Shown here in pieces: positions 43,214 to 51,315 of a DNA stretch of 64,000 bases (position 1 is its first letter; each line of letters opens with the position of its first letter). The position numbers and the translations under genes are program-made. The stretch comes from DATLGB01 sp963724135. Its GTDB lineage: Bacteria > Actinomycetota > Thermoleophilia > Solirubrobacterales > Solirubrobacteraceae. The stretch is from contig CAVRTA010000005.1 in NCBI GenBank assembly GCA_963724135.1, forward strand, positions 310,001 through 374,000, in the 5' to 3' direction. The notes below the pieces were generated by a model. The model saw only the letters and a list, made by a program, of their open reading frames with translations, had not been told where the DNA came from and searched no databases.

Positions 43214-43513
43214 TCATACGACTCGCACCGTAACCCCGTAGCTCACATCCTCTCCGCGACGAGCGCGGACGAACAGCGACAGCGTGCGCGGGCGCCCGCG
43301 CACGCGCACGCGCAGCACGCGACCTGGCTTCACGTAGCGACCGCGGCGCCCGGGGAAGCGGGTGAAGCGGACCATCGAGGGGGTGAAGGCCAGCCGGAAT
43401 GTGACGACCTCGCCAGCACGCAGCCTCAGCGGGCGGGTCCTCGGCAGGCGGGCATGGGTGCAGACGCCCTTGCCGCCCTCCGTCCAGCAGTAGCCGCCCA
43501 GCGCCATCCACAT
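43214..43513 (-). CDS. Small Arg-rich protein of unknown function
   Basis: A 99-residue open frame beginning MWMALGGYCWTEGGKGVCTHARL, with two cysteines and an Arg-rich beta-prone remainder (RAGEVVTFRLAFTPSMVRF...). No signal peptide is seen with this start. The frame is open further upstream but would run through the family A palindrome at 43557-43609, so the true start is uncertain and the gene may be a remnant of a longer secreted protein. Not recognised. Confidence 0.4.
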   Translation of the reverse strand: MWMALGGYCWTEGGKGVCTHARLPRTRPLRLRAGEVVTFRLAFTPSMVRFTRFPGRRGRYVKPGRVLRVRVRGRPRTLSLFVRARRGEDVSYGVTVRVV

Positions 43514-43556
43514 GCCACCGGGCTCCGCCTGGACCCACAGTGCAAATCGTTCGCAA

Positions 43557-43609
43557 GACGGCAGTTGCGAATAATGCGTCCTATAGGCGCATGAATCGCG
43601 AATGCCGTC
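43557..43609. repeat. Palindromic repeat, family A copy 2
   Basis: Imperfect inverted repeat with outer arms GACGGCA/TGCCGTC and inner GCGAAT/ATCGC elements around TCCTATAGG. Its 47-bp core (43560-43606) has the same ends and length as the copy at 8416-8462 (GGCA..GCGAATAA..TCC(T)ATAGG..TCGCGAATGCC). It lies 11 nt past the stop of the RpiR gene, again at a 3' end. Confidence 0.75.
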
Positions 43610-43620
43610 TCCCGGGCCGC

Positions 43621-44472
43621 CTACTTCAGCTTGAAGGCCTTGATGCGGTCGTCGTACTGGGCGGCGTCGCGCGCGTACACGCCGTACGCCAGGGCCTGGA
43701 GGATCGACAGCAGGCCGGTGTGGGAGCGCACGAACGCCGGCGAGTTCGACGAGTACCACAGCGTGCGGTCCGCCAGCTTGGCGACATCGCTCAGCGAGGC
43801 GTCGCTGATGGCGAGGGTGGACGCGCGGCGGTGGCGGGCGATCTTCATCGCGCGCACGACGAGCGGGTGCGGGCGGCCCGCCGAGAGCCCGATCACCATC
43901 GTGTTCTCGTCGATGCGGCCGAGCCGCGACAGCGACTCCTGCGACGGCGAGGCCGCGATCTCCGAGCGGATGTCGAGCAGCATGAGCAGGTGGCGCAGGT
44001 AGGAGGCGAAGAAGGCCATCTGGTCGACGCCTGCGATCAGCACGCGCTCGGCGGTGGCGATTGCCTCGACGGCACCCTCGACCTCCGAGCGCGACACCGC
44101 GCGCGCCGTCTCCTCGACGTTGGTGAAATCGGCGGCCACCGCGCTCTCGAACGGCCCCTGGTCAAGGGAGAACAGCGGCTCCGCCTCACCCTTGGCCTCG
44201 CGCCGGCGGTACTCCTCGCGCGCCGCCGCCTGGAGCTCCGGAAAGCCCTCGAAGCCCAGCGCCTGCGAGAAGCGCACGACCGTCGAGGACGACGTGGACG
44301 CACGCCGCGCGAGCTCCTCCGCCGTGTGGAAGGCGACCTCGTCGAGATGGTCGACCACGTACTGGGCCACGTCCTTCTGCGAGCGCGAGAACTCGTCGAA
44401 GCGGCTCGAGATGTACGCGGACAGGGTCTGGTGCCCGGCAGCAGAGGCGGGCATCGGGGCAGTCTTCGGCAT
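43621..44472 (-). CDS. RpiR-family transcriptional regulator (HTH plus SIS domain)
   Basis: Transcription factor that senses phosphosugars. The 283-residue product has an N-terminal HTH (SRSQKDVAQYVVDHLDEVAFHTAEELARRASTSSSTVVRFSQALGF) and a C-terminal SIS domain (VEAIATAERVLIAGVDQMAFFASYL..., VIGLSAGRPHPLVVRAMKIAR). The ligand is unknown. Divergent from rfbC, whose promoter region (44473-44521) it may control; regulation of sugar or amino-sugar metabolism is the family norm. Confidence 0.88.
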   Translation of the reverse strand: MPKTAPMPASAAGHQTLSAYISSRFDEFSRSQKDVAQYVVDHLDEVAFHTAEELARRASTSSSTVVRFSQALGFEGFPELQAAAREEYRRREAKGEAEPLFSLDQGPFESAVAADFTNVEETARAVSRSEVEGAVEAIATAERVLIAGVDQMAFFASYLRHLLMLLDIRSEIAASPSQESLSRLGRIDENTMVIGLSAGRPHPLVVRAMKIARHRRASTLAISDASLSDVAKLADRTLWYSSNSPAFVRSHTGLLSILQALAYGVYARDAAQYDDRIKAFKLK

Positions 44473-44521
44473 TGCGCCACTCAGATTCGCCCCAACCGGG
44501 TCCTATCCTCCCCGGCCGCTC

Positions 44522-45059
44522 ATGCAGCTGCTTCAAACCCGCCTCGACGGCCTCAAGCTGTTCGCCCCCACCGTCCACGGTGACGAGCGCGGCTTCTTCC
44601 TCGAGACCTACCGCGAGGACGCGTGGGAGCTCGAGGCGCAGTTCGTCCAGGACAACCACTCGCGTTCCAAGCGCGGCACGGTCCGCGGGATCCACTTCCA
44701 GACCCATCCCGGGCAGGGCAAGCTCGTCCGCTGCGCCCGCGGCAGCGGTTTGGGACGTGGCGGTCGACCTGCGCCGGGACTCCCCGACGTTCGGCCAGTG
44801 GGAGGGAGTCGAACTCGACGACGTCAACGGTCTTCAGCTGTGGATCCCGGTCGGGTTCGGGCATGGCTTCTGCGTCCTCTCCGACGTCGCCGACTTCGTC
44901 TACAAGTGCACCAACTACTACGACCCAGCGACCGAGGCCGGGATCGCCTTCGACGATCCGGACGTGGGGATCGAGTGGCCGCTGCCGCGCGAGGAGCTGC
45001 TGTTCTCCGAGCGCGACGCCGGCGCTCCGCGGCTGGCGGACATCGACCCGCCGTTCTAG
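44522..45059 (+). pseudogene. rfbC: dTDP-4-dehydrorhamnose 3,5-epimerase RfbC, with one frameshift
   Basis: Third enzyme of dTDP-L-rhamnose synthesis. Seen: DERGFFLETYRED, FVQDNHSRSKRGTVRGIHFQ with the catalytic His, then in the next frame AVWDVAVDLRRDSPTFGQWEG and YKCTNYYDPATEAG with the catalytic Tyr. One extra A at 44744 separates the two halves; removing it gives 178 residues, the normal length. TATCCT lies 12 nt upstream of the ATG. No rfbA, B or D is in the window. The next gene starts immediately after the stop. Confidence 0.85.
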
Positions 45060-45791
45060 GTGCGCGGCCGCTACGCGCCGAGTCCCACCGGAGACCTGCA
45101 TCTCGGCAACCTGCGCACCGCGGTCATCGCGCGCCGCCGCGCGTCGCACCTGACGATCCGCATCGACGACCTCGACACGGGCCGCGTGCGCGAGCACTTC
45201 GTCGAGAGCCAGCTTGCCGACCTCGCCGCGGTCGGCGTCGAGGGAGACGCCGTGGTCAGGCAGTCGGAGCGCGTTGACCTCTACGAGGCCGCCCTCGCCC
45301 GCCTGGACACGTATCCCTGCTACTGCACGCGCGCCGAGATCCGCGAGGCCGTGTCAGCCCCGCACGGGCCGGGCGGTCCGCCCTACCCGGGCACGTGCCG
45401 CGACCGGATCGACCGTCCGAGCCGCCCGCCCGCCCTGCGCGTGCGCGCGGACGGCACGGTCGACGACTTCGTCGTGCGCCGCAACGACGGCGCGATCGCG
45501 TACAACCTCGCGACGGTCGTCGACGACGCCGAGCTCGGGATCGAGGAGGTCGTGCGCGGCGCCGACCTCGCGGACTCGACACCCCGCCAGGTGTGGCTGG
45601 CGCGGGCGCTCGGCCACCGGCCGCCCGAGTTCGTCCATGTCGGGCTGGTGCTCGGGGCGGACGGCGAGCGGCTGGCCAAACGCCACGGCGCGGTGACGCT
45701 CCGCGACGTCGACCCGGCCGCCGCGCGGGCATGGATCGAGGGCTCGTTGACGAAACCGCTGTCCCAACCGGTCGTATTCGGTCAGACTTGA
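45060..45791 (+). CDS. gluQ: Glutamyl-Q tRNA(Asp) synthetase-like protein
   Basis: Truncated GluRS paralogue that glutamylates queuosine at position 34 of tRNA(Asp). The 243-residue product has RYAPSPTGDLHLGN (HIGH motif, 14-17), zinc-site cysteines CYC (87, 89) and YPGTC (113), and RLAKRHGAVTLRD as the KMSKS-like loop; it lacks the anticodon-binding half of GluRS. GTG start directly follows the rfbC stop, so the genes are co-translated. Its presence implies queuosine-modified tRNA in this organism if the assignment is right. Confidence 0.85.
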   Translation: MRGRYAPSPTGDLHLGNLRTAVIARRRASHLTIRIDDLDTGRVREHFVESQLADLAAVGVEGDAVVRQSERVDLYEAALARLDTYPCYCTRAEIREAVSAPHGPGGPPYPGTCRDRIDRPSRPPALRVRADGTVDDFVVRRNDGAIAYNLATVVDDAELGIEEVVRGADLADSTPRQVWLARALGHRPPEFVHVGLVLGADGERLAKRHGAVTLRDVDPAAARAWIEGSLTKPLSQPVVFGQT

Positions 45792-45796
45792 GTCAG

Positions 45797-46561
45797 ATGT
45801 TCACGCCCGTTCAGACGAGGAGGACGTTCGAGGAGGCGGTCGAGCAGATCGCCGAGAAGGTCAAGCTCGGCGAGCTCGCCGTCGGCGACCGCCTGCCGTC
45901 CGAGCGGGCTCTGGCCGAGCAGATGGAGATCTCGCGGCCGACGCTGAGAGAGGCCGTCAAGGTGCTCGTGGACTCCGGGCTGATCGAGGTGCGCCGCGGC
46001 GCGGGTGGCGGCATGTACATCGCGACGGAGATCGTGCCGCCCGAGCTCGTCGCCCACCGCCGCGACATGCGCATCCACGAGGTGGCGCAGGTGCTCGAGG
46101 CCCGGCGGCTGCTCGAGCCGCGCGTCGCCCAGATCGCCGCGATGCGCGCCGGCGCCGAGGACTTCGAGGCCATGCAGCGCACGATCGCCGACCAGCAGGC
46201 GCTGCTGGCCGAGGGCTCGGTGCTGCGCGGCGGCCGCGAGGACCGCTTCCTCGCGCTCGACGTCCGTTTCCACCTGGCGCTGGCGCGCTCGACCGGCAAC
46301 GTCATCCTCGTCGGCCTCGTCCGCTCGGTCTACCGCGACCTCGAGATCGCGCGCGACATGGCGATGCACCGCGAGACCGTCCCCGACTGGTCGATCGACA
46401 TCCACGTCCGCACGCTCGCCGCGATCCGCTCGGGCGACCTCGAGGTCGTCGACGAGGTCATGGACGAGCACCTCGCGCAGCTCGAGCGCACGTGGGAGCA
46501 GGAGACGGGCACGGCGCTCGTGCGCCCCGTCCCGGGCTTTCTGGTCCGGCGCACGGCATGA
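45797..46561 (+). CDS. FadR-subfamily GntR transcriptional regulator
   Basis: A 254-residue GntR regulator: winged HTH (ELAVGDRLPSERALAEQMEISRPTLREAVKVLVDSGLIEVRRGAGGGMYI) and an all-helical FCD ligand-binding domain with the metal-site pattern (D in LALDVRFHLALARSTGN, and H in IDIHVRTLAAIRSGD, MDEHLAQLERTW). The ligand is likely a carboxylate. A TTG three codons upstream (45788) is a possible alternative start. The next gene overlaps its stop (ATGA). Confidence 0.88.
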   Translation: MFTPVQTRRTFEEAVEQIAEKVKLGELAVGDRLPSERALAEQMEISRPTLREAVKVLVDSGLIEVRRGAGGGMYIATEIVPPELVAHRRDMRIHEVAQVLEARRLLEPRVAQIAAMRAGAEDFEAMQRTIADQQALLAEGSVLRGGREDRFLALDVRFHLALARSTGNVILVGLVRSVYRDLEIARDMAMHRETVPDWSIDIHVRTLAAIRSGDLEVVDEVMDEHLAQLERTWEQETGTALVRPVPGFLVRRTA

Positions 46562-46776
46562 GGCGGGCCGCGCTCGCCCTGGCCTTGGTGGTGGTCCTTG
46601 CGGGGTGCGGCGATGGTGACGGGAAGAAGCGAGCAGCGCCGGTGAAGGAGACGGCAACGCCGAGCCGCGTCGACAGCACCGAGGAAGCGCTCGAGGCCGT
46701 GCGCGACTCGAGCCTTCCCGAGGACGCCAAGCGCGAACTCGAGGAAGCCGCCGAGCTCCTCGACGACCAACCCTGA
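46558..46776 (+). CDS. Small predicted lipoprotein
   Basis: A 72-residue protein with a lipoprotein signal: MRRAALALALVVVLAGC, lipobox LAGC at 14-17, followed by a Gly/Asp linker and a short acidic helical part (STEEALEAVRDSSLPEDAKRELEEAAELL). Probably anchored outside the membrane. Function unknown. Its ATG overlaps the FadR-type stop by 4 nt. Confidence 0.75.
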   Translation: MRRAALALALVVVLAGCGDGDGKKRAAPVKETATPSRVDSTEEALEAVRDSSLPEDAKRELEEAAELLDDQP

Positions 46777-46868
46777 CCCCGACTGTGTCGCGCACGGGTT
46801 GAAATAGCAGCCACGACGCGGCAGCGGTGGTGCGAGGCGAGGCCGAGGAATAGCATCGCGGGCTCGGG

Positions 46869-48336
46869 ATGCGCCAGCTCACGTCGCTCGACCACCAGTT
46901 CCTGGCCCTCGAAAGCCGGCGCCAGACCGGCCATGTCGCCGGGCTGGCGATCCTGGACACCGAGCCCGACGAGGTCAAGGTGACCAGCCAGAGCATCAAG
47001 CGGCTCGTGAGCTCGCGCCTGGACCTGCTGCCGCCGCTGAAGTGGCGCGTGGTCGAGGTGCCGCTCAACCTGGACTACCCCTACTGGGTCGAGGACGACG
47101 AGTTCGACCTCGACTTCCACATCCGCGAGCTCGCGCTGGCGTCCCCGGGCAGTGACGAGCAGCTCGCCGAGCAGGTGTCGCGGATCGTGTCGCGCCCGCT
47201 GGACCGCTCGCGCCCGCTGTGGGAGCTCTACGTGATCGAGGGACTGCCGAACGGCCGCACCGCGATGCTGACCAAGATCCATCACGCGCTGATCGACGGG
47301 ATGTCGGGCGCGGAGATCATGGGGCTGCTGCTCGATCTGTCCCCGGAGGGGACCGCGCTCCCGCCGGCCGACAGATCAGAGCGTCTTGCGCCGGCGCCCA
47401 GCCAGCTCGAGCTGCTCGCGCGCGGCGCGCTCGGATTCACGCGTTACCCCGTCCGCCTCGCGCGGGCACTGCCGCGCGCGCTGCCCAACACGCGCGACGC
47501 GGGCGTGCTGAACACGATCCCCGGCGCGGACACGGTCGGGCGCCTCGCGCGCCGCGTGCAGGGCCTCGTGACCGGCGCAGACACGCCGCTCGCGAAGGAT
47601 CTGCGCGCCCCGCGCGTGGCCTTCTCGAAACGCATCTCGGCGCACCGGCGCTTCGCCTTCGGGCAGCTGTCGCTCGACGAGGTCAAGACGGTCAAGAACC
47701 AGTACGGCGTGACCGTCAACGACGTCGTCGTGAGCATCTGCGCGGGCGCGGTGCGGCGCTGGCTGATCGAGCACGACGACCTGCCGGAGGAGCCGCTAGT
47801 GGCGCAGATCCCGGTCTCGGTGCGCACCGACCAGGAGCGCGGCACCTACGGCAACCGCATCCTGCTCATGCGCGCGCCGCTGTTCACCGACATCGAGGAC
47901 CCGGTGGAACGGCTGCACAAGACCCACGACGAGATGTCCGACCTCAAGCAGCGCCACAAGGCGCTGCCGGCGACCCTGCTCCAGGACGCCAACCACTTCA
48001 TCCCCCCGGCGGTCTTCCACCGCGCCGCGCAGCTGACCTTCAGCGTGGCGAGCAGCTCGCGCGGCCGCCCGACGTGGAACATGGTGATCTCCAACGTCCC
48101 CGGCCCCCAGTTCCCGCTCTACTGCGCGGGCGCGCGCCTCGAGGCCAACTACCCGGTGTCGGTGATCACCGACGGGATGGGGCTCAACATCACCGTCATG
48201 AGCTACTGCGGCCATATCGACATCGGGATCGTCGCCGACCGCGAGCAGATGCCCGACGTGCTGGAACCTGATCGGCTGGCTGTCCGAGGCGCTCGACGAG
48301 CTCAAGACGCCGCAGCCCGCTCCCGCAGCGCCGTGA
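46869..48336 (+). CDS. Wax ester synthase/diacylglycerol acyltransferase (WS/DGAT), C-terminal frameshift
   Basis: Acyl-CoA-dependent acyltransferase forming triacylglycerol or wax esters as storage lipid. The catalytic HHALIDG motif is at 138-144; PLDRSRPLWELYVIEGL and NDVVVSICAGAVRRWL are family motifs. One extra C at 48261 (residue 464) shifts the end: corrected, the protein continues WNLIGWLSEALDELKTP and stops at 48336 with 488 residues; uncorrected, it ends at 48386 with an unrelated tail. TAGCAT lies 12 nt upstream of the ATG. The corrected end overlaps the convergent membrane-protein gene by 35 nt. Confidence 0.88.
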
Positions 48337-49705
48337 CCGCGAGCGCGGCGGCCGGCGGCAGCAGCAGCGCCGCGCCGAAGCCGTAGCGGTAGCTGAAGAC
48401 CGACAGCAGCTGGGAGACGAACAGCGCGACGAGCGCGAGCGCCGCGAGCAGGGCCGCATCGCCGCGCAGCCGGGGCTCCCCTGCGCGGCGCACCAGCGCC
48501 ACGCCCACCAGCAGCAGGCAGAGGGCCAGCAGGGGTCCGTGCGTGTACAGGTAGCGCTGCGCGCCGTGCAGCAACCGCGAGACGCCGGGCGCGAAGCGGT
48601 ACCCGTCCGCCATGCGCGCGACGTGGCGGTTGGGCTCGGTGACGGGGTGGTCGCGCTGGCGGACCGGGTCGCCGCGGCGGACCGGCCCGCGATAGCCCGG
48701 ATAGCCCCACTCGCGCGGGTCCACGGGGAACTGCCACGCCTCGACGGGATAGTCGTCACCGCTGATCGGGCGGCCGGGGCGGAAGTAGTGCAGGACGCCG
48801 CCGAGCACGAGTCGCGTGTAGCGCCACGGATCCTCGCGGATGACCCGCAACGCGAAGCCGCGGATCGAGTCTGCGTCGTCGATGCCGCGGCCGGCGATGG
48901 GGGATTCTGTGCTCCAGACGTAGGAGTTGGCGCTCAGGCGGTTGGCCGTGTCGGGGCAGTAACGACGCTCGCCCTGCGGAACGTCGCCGAGGCGGTCGCA
49001 GTCGGCCAGCGGGGCGACCTTCCCGTACAGGAACATGGCGCTCGACTCGCTGACCGCGAACACGCCGCGCTGATGCTTGTAGACGGCCATGTAGCTGCCC
49101 GTGACCAGCGCCCAGCCGCCGGCGAACGCAGCCACACCACGCCAGCCGACCCGGCGCGCGAGCAGGTAGACCGCGAAGACGGCCAGCAGCGGGACGCCGA
49201 CGCTGCGCACTACGCCGACGTAGCCGAGCAGCAGCCCGGCGCCGCCGAGGTACACCAGGTGGCCTGGCTTCTTGGTGCACAGCACCAGCGCGATGCAACC
49301 GAGCAGCGCCGCGTGGAAGACCGTCTCGGCCATCATCGTGTGCTCGACGAACACCAGGTAGAGGTCCAGTGCGGCCGGGACGGCGCCGAGCAGCGCCAGC
49401 CGGCGCGGCACGCCCCGGTACAGCAGCAGCGCGTAGAGGGCGGCCGCCAGCCCCAGCCCGATCACGTGCTGGAGGACGATCAGCGCGGCGGCGCTGCCGA
49501 GCTCGTAGAACGGCGCGACCAGGAGCGCGTAGCCCATGGGGCGGATCGGCGACAGCTCACCCGTCGCCGCGGCCTCCACGTAGGTGTTGCTGTCGGAGAA
49601 CCAGATCCCCGGCCAGATGGCCACGAGCGCGAGCACGCGCAGCACGAGGCCCGCGGCGAGCAGGACGACGAGGCCGCGGTGGCGGGTCAGGAGCTCGCGC
49701 ACCAA
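48302..49705 (-). CDS. GT-C/PMT-like multi-spanning membrane protein
   Basis: A 467-residue membrane protein with about ten helices. An early extracytoplasmic loop contains WPGIWFSDSNTYVEAA, an acidic motif placed as in GT-C mannosyltransferases, and FVEHTMMAETVFHAALLG follows. A large loop between residues about 250 and 370 has CDRLGDVPQGERRYCPDT with paired cysteines. Function is inferred as transfer of a polyprenyl-linked sugar outside the cell. Its start overlaps the end of the PPOX gene by 19 nt on the same strand. Confidence 0.72.
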   Translation of the reverse strand: MVRELLTRHRGLVVLLAAGLVLRVLALVAIWPGIWFSDSNTYVEAAATGELSPIRPMGYALLVAPFYELGSAAALIVLQHVIGLGLAAALYALLLYRGVPRRLALLGAVPAALDLYLVFVEHTMMAETVFHAALLGCIALVLCTKKPGHLVYLGGAGLLLGYVGVVRSVGVPLLAVFAVYLLARRVGWRGVAAFAGGWALVTGSYMAVYKHQRGVFAVSESSAMFLYGKVAPLADCDRLGDVPQGERRYCPDTANRLSANSYVWSTESPIAGRGIDDADSIRGFALRVIREDPWRYTRLVLGGVLHYFRPGRPISGDDYPVEAWQFPVDPREWGYPGYRGPVRRGDPVRQRDHPVTEPNRHVARMADGYRFAPGVSRLLHGAQRYLYTHGPLLALCLLLVGVALVRRAGEPRLRGDAALLAALALVALFVSQLLSVFSYRYGFGAALLLPPAAALAVTALRERAAAS

Positions 49706-50064
49706 CCGGTCCAGCGCTCGACCGCGATGGCGATGAACGGCCCCGACGGCGGCTCGGCCGCGTACTGCTCGTAGCGGGCGGCGAGCAGTTCGACGGGACC
49801 GTCGTCATGGATGGTGGCCGTCCCGTCCGCGCGCGCCCACCACAGCCGCGACCAGTCCTCCTCGTAGTGGTCGGCCAGCACCGACACGCGCGGGTCGCGC
49901 GCGATGTTGTCCAGCCGCCTGAGTGCGCGAGTGCGCTTGGGCTTGGCGTCGACCGCGGTCCAGATCGTGTCGCCGTCGAGGGCGAAGCAGATCGGCACCA
50001 CGTGCGGCCCGGCGGTCGCCAGTCGCGCGACCCGGGCCGTGGCGAAGCGCTCGCGAGGCGTCAC
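49687..50064 (-). CDS. PPOX-class pyridoxamine-phosphate-oxidase-like protein (Rv0121-type)
   Basis: A 125-residue split-barrel flavin/F420-binding protein starting MTPRERFATARVARLATAGPHVVPICFALDGDTIWTAVDAKPKRT and ending GPFIAIAVERWTGW, the layout of the Rv0121 PPOX subgroup. The cofactor is probably F420 or FMN; the substrate is unknown. GTG start with TACAAC 7 nt upstream; divergent from the GH3 gene. Confidence 0.85.
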   Translation of the reverse strand: MTPRERFATARVARLATAGPHVVPICFALDGDTIWTAVDAKPKRTRALRRLDNIARDPRVSVLADHYEEDWSRLWWARADGTATIHDDGPVELLAARYEQYAAEPPSGPFIAIAVERWTGWCASS

Positions 50065-50071
50065 GCGATCA

Positions 50072-50077
50072 GTTGTA
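50072..50077 (-). promoter_or_regulatory. Putative -10 box (TACAAC) for the PPOX gene
   Basis: TACAAC on the minus strand, ending 7 nt before the GTG at 50064, in the 32-nt gap to the divergent GH3 gene. Confidence 0.35.
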
Positions 50078-50096
50078 TCCGGTCAAACTGAACACC

Positions 50097-51100
50097 GTGG
50101 GGCTGATCGCCATCGTCGCCGCCGCCGCCATCGCTGCTCCCGGCACCGCCGCGCAGCAGATGACCGCGCGCGATCTCGCCGGGCAGGTCATCGTGATGCG
50201 CTTCGTGGGCAATCCGCCGCAGCCGTACGTCCTCGACGCCCTGCGGCGCGAGCGCGCGGCGGGCGTCGTGCTGTTCCACGACAACGCGCCGAGCTTCGCG
50301 GGGACGCGCCGGCTGACGCGTTCGCTGCAGCGCGCGGCGGGCGGCGACGCGCTGATCGCGGCCGACCAGGAGGGCGGTGCGATCCGGATCCTGCGCTGGG
50401 CGGCCCCCGCCGCCGACCAGTACCTGGTCGAAACGACCTCGCAGGCCGGCGCCGCGGCCCGGGCGGCCGCGCGCGACCTGCGCGCCGCCGGCGTCAACCT
50501 CAACCTGGCCCCGGTGGCCGACCGCAGCGGCCCCGGCTCGCTCATGGACACGCGCGCCTTCCCGGGCGGTCCGCGGCGCGTCGCCCGGCTGGTCGCGGCG
50601 GCGGTCGGCAACTACGAGGCGGTCGGTGCGACCCTCAAGCACTTCCCCGGCCTCGGGGCGGCGCACGGGAACACCGACCACGCGCGGGTGACGATCGCCG
50701 GCCGGCCGAACCTGCTTCCCTTCGCCGCCGGCATCGGGGCGGGAGCCGAGGCGGTGATGCTCTCGCACGCCCGCTACCCCGCGCTCGACCGGCACGCGAT
50801 CGCCTCGCAGTCGCGCGCAATCGTGACCGGTCTGCTGAAGGAGCGGATGGGCTTCACCGGCGTGGCGATGACCGACTCGCTGGAGGCGTACTCCGTGCGC
50901 AGCCGCATGAGCATGGAGCGAGCGGCCGTGCGCTCAGTGCGGGCGGGCATCGATCTCGTCCTCACGACCGGGCAGGGGACCCACCACCGAGTGCTGCGCG
51001 CGCTGACACGCGCGGCGCAGCGGCGCCCGGGTTCCGCGCCCGTCTCGCGGACGCCGCAGCCCGCGTCCGGGCACTCCGGCTCAACGTCACCCAGCGATGA
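50097..51100 (+). CDS. Glycoside hydrolase family 3 (NagZ-like), frameshift near the C-terminus
   Basis: Exported GH3 beta-N-acetylhexosaminidase-type enzyme. Seen: signal-like VGLIAIVAAAAIAAPGTAA, ALIAADQEGGAIRIL, VNLNLAPVAD, TLKHFPGLGAAHGNTDHARV (KHxPG loop with the general acid/base His) and MTDSLEAYSV with the nucleophile Asp. Near 51030 the frame changes: either one base is missing or two are extra, after which FRARLADAAARVRALRLNVTQR reads to the TGA at 51098-51100 (about 334 residues). GTG start at 50097. The stop codon overlaps a family B palindrome. Confidence 0.82.
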
Positions 51101-51142
51101 ACGTCCCGCACACCATGCTCCAGGGGGGCATGCGGGACGTTC
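51099..51142. repeat. 44-bp palindromic repeat, family B copy 2
   Basis: Perfect 12-bp arms GAACGTCCCGCA and TGCGGGACGTTC around a 20-nt centre. It begins inside the GH3 stop codon and ends 40 nt before the tRNA. The same 44-bp element, inverted, is at 16820-16863. Placement at 3' gene ends suggests a terminator-like or REP-like function; no T-tract follows. Confidence 0.75.
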
Positions 51143-51182
51143 GCCGGCCGGCTCGCGGTTCCGTATCTATCGTCCCCTCCGC

Positions 51183-51255
51183 GGGCCGGTAGCTCAGTGG
51201 TCAGAGCAGCGGACTCATAATCCGTCGCGCGGTGGTTCGAATCCACCCCGGCCCA
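51183..51255 (+). tRNA. tRNA with CAU anticodon (elongator Met or Ile2)
   Basis: A 73-nt cloverleaf: acceptor GGGCCGG pairing with CCGGCCC, D-arm GCTC...GAGC, anticodon arm GCGGA-CTCATAA-TCCGT with CAT at the anticodon, T-arm GGTGG-TTCGAAT-CCACC, discriminator A. The 3' CCA is not encoded. The short D-loop (AGTGGTCA) and the G-rich acceptor leave open whether it reads AUG (Met) or, after lysidine modification, AUA (Ile2). A 32-bp piece of it recurs at 61133-61164. Confidence 0.95.
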
Positions 51256-51301
51256 TCGTATTTGGCGCGCGCCGGTTCGTGGCGCCCACATTCGTGCGCC
51301 G

Positions 51302-51307
51302 TAGGCT
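51302..51307 (+). promoter_or_regulatory. Putative -10 box (TAGGCT) for the CDP-alcohol phosphatidyltransferase
   Basis: TAGGCT ends 8 nt before the GTG at 51316. It supports that start over the upstream frame that runs back into the tRNA. Confidence 0.45.
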
Positions 51308-51315
51308 GGCGTCGC

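Noticed and set aside
45782..45800. GTCAGACTTGAGTCAGA near the FadR-type start as a self-operator
   Set aside because: The repeated GTCAGA is direct, not inverted, and too short to claim as a GntR site.
50962..51291. Minus-strand open frame over the tRNA
   Set aside because: It is the complement of the tRNA and family B repeat, a common false gene over tRNA(CAU).
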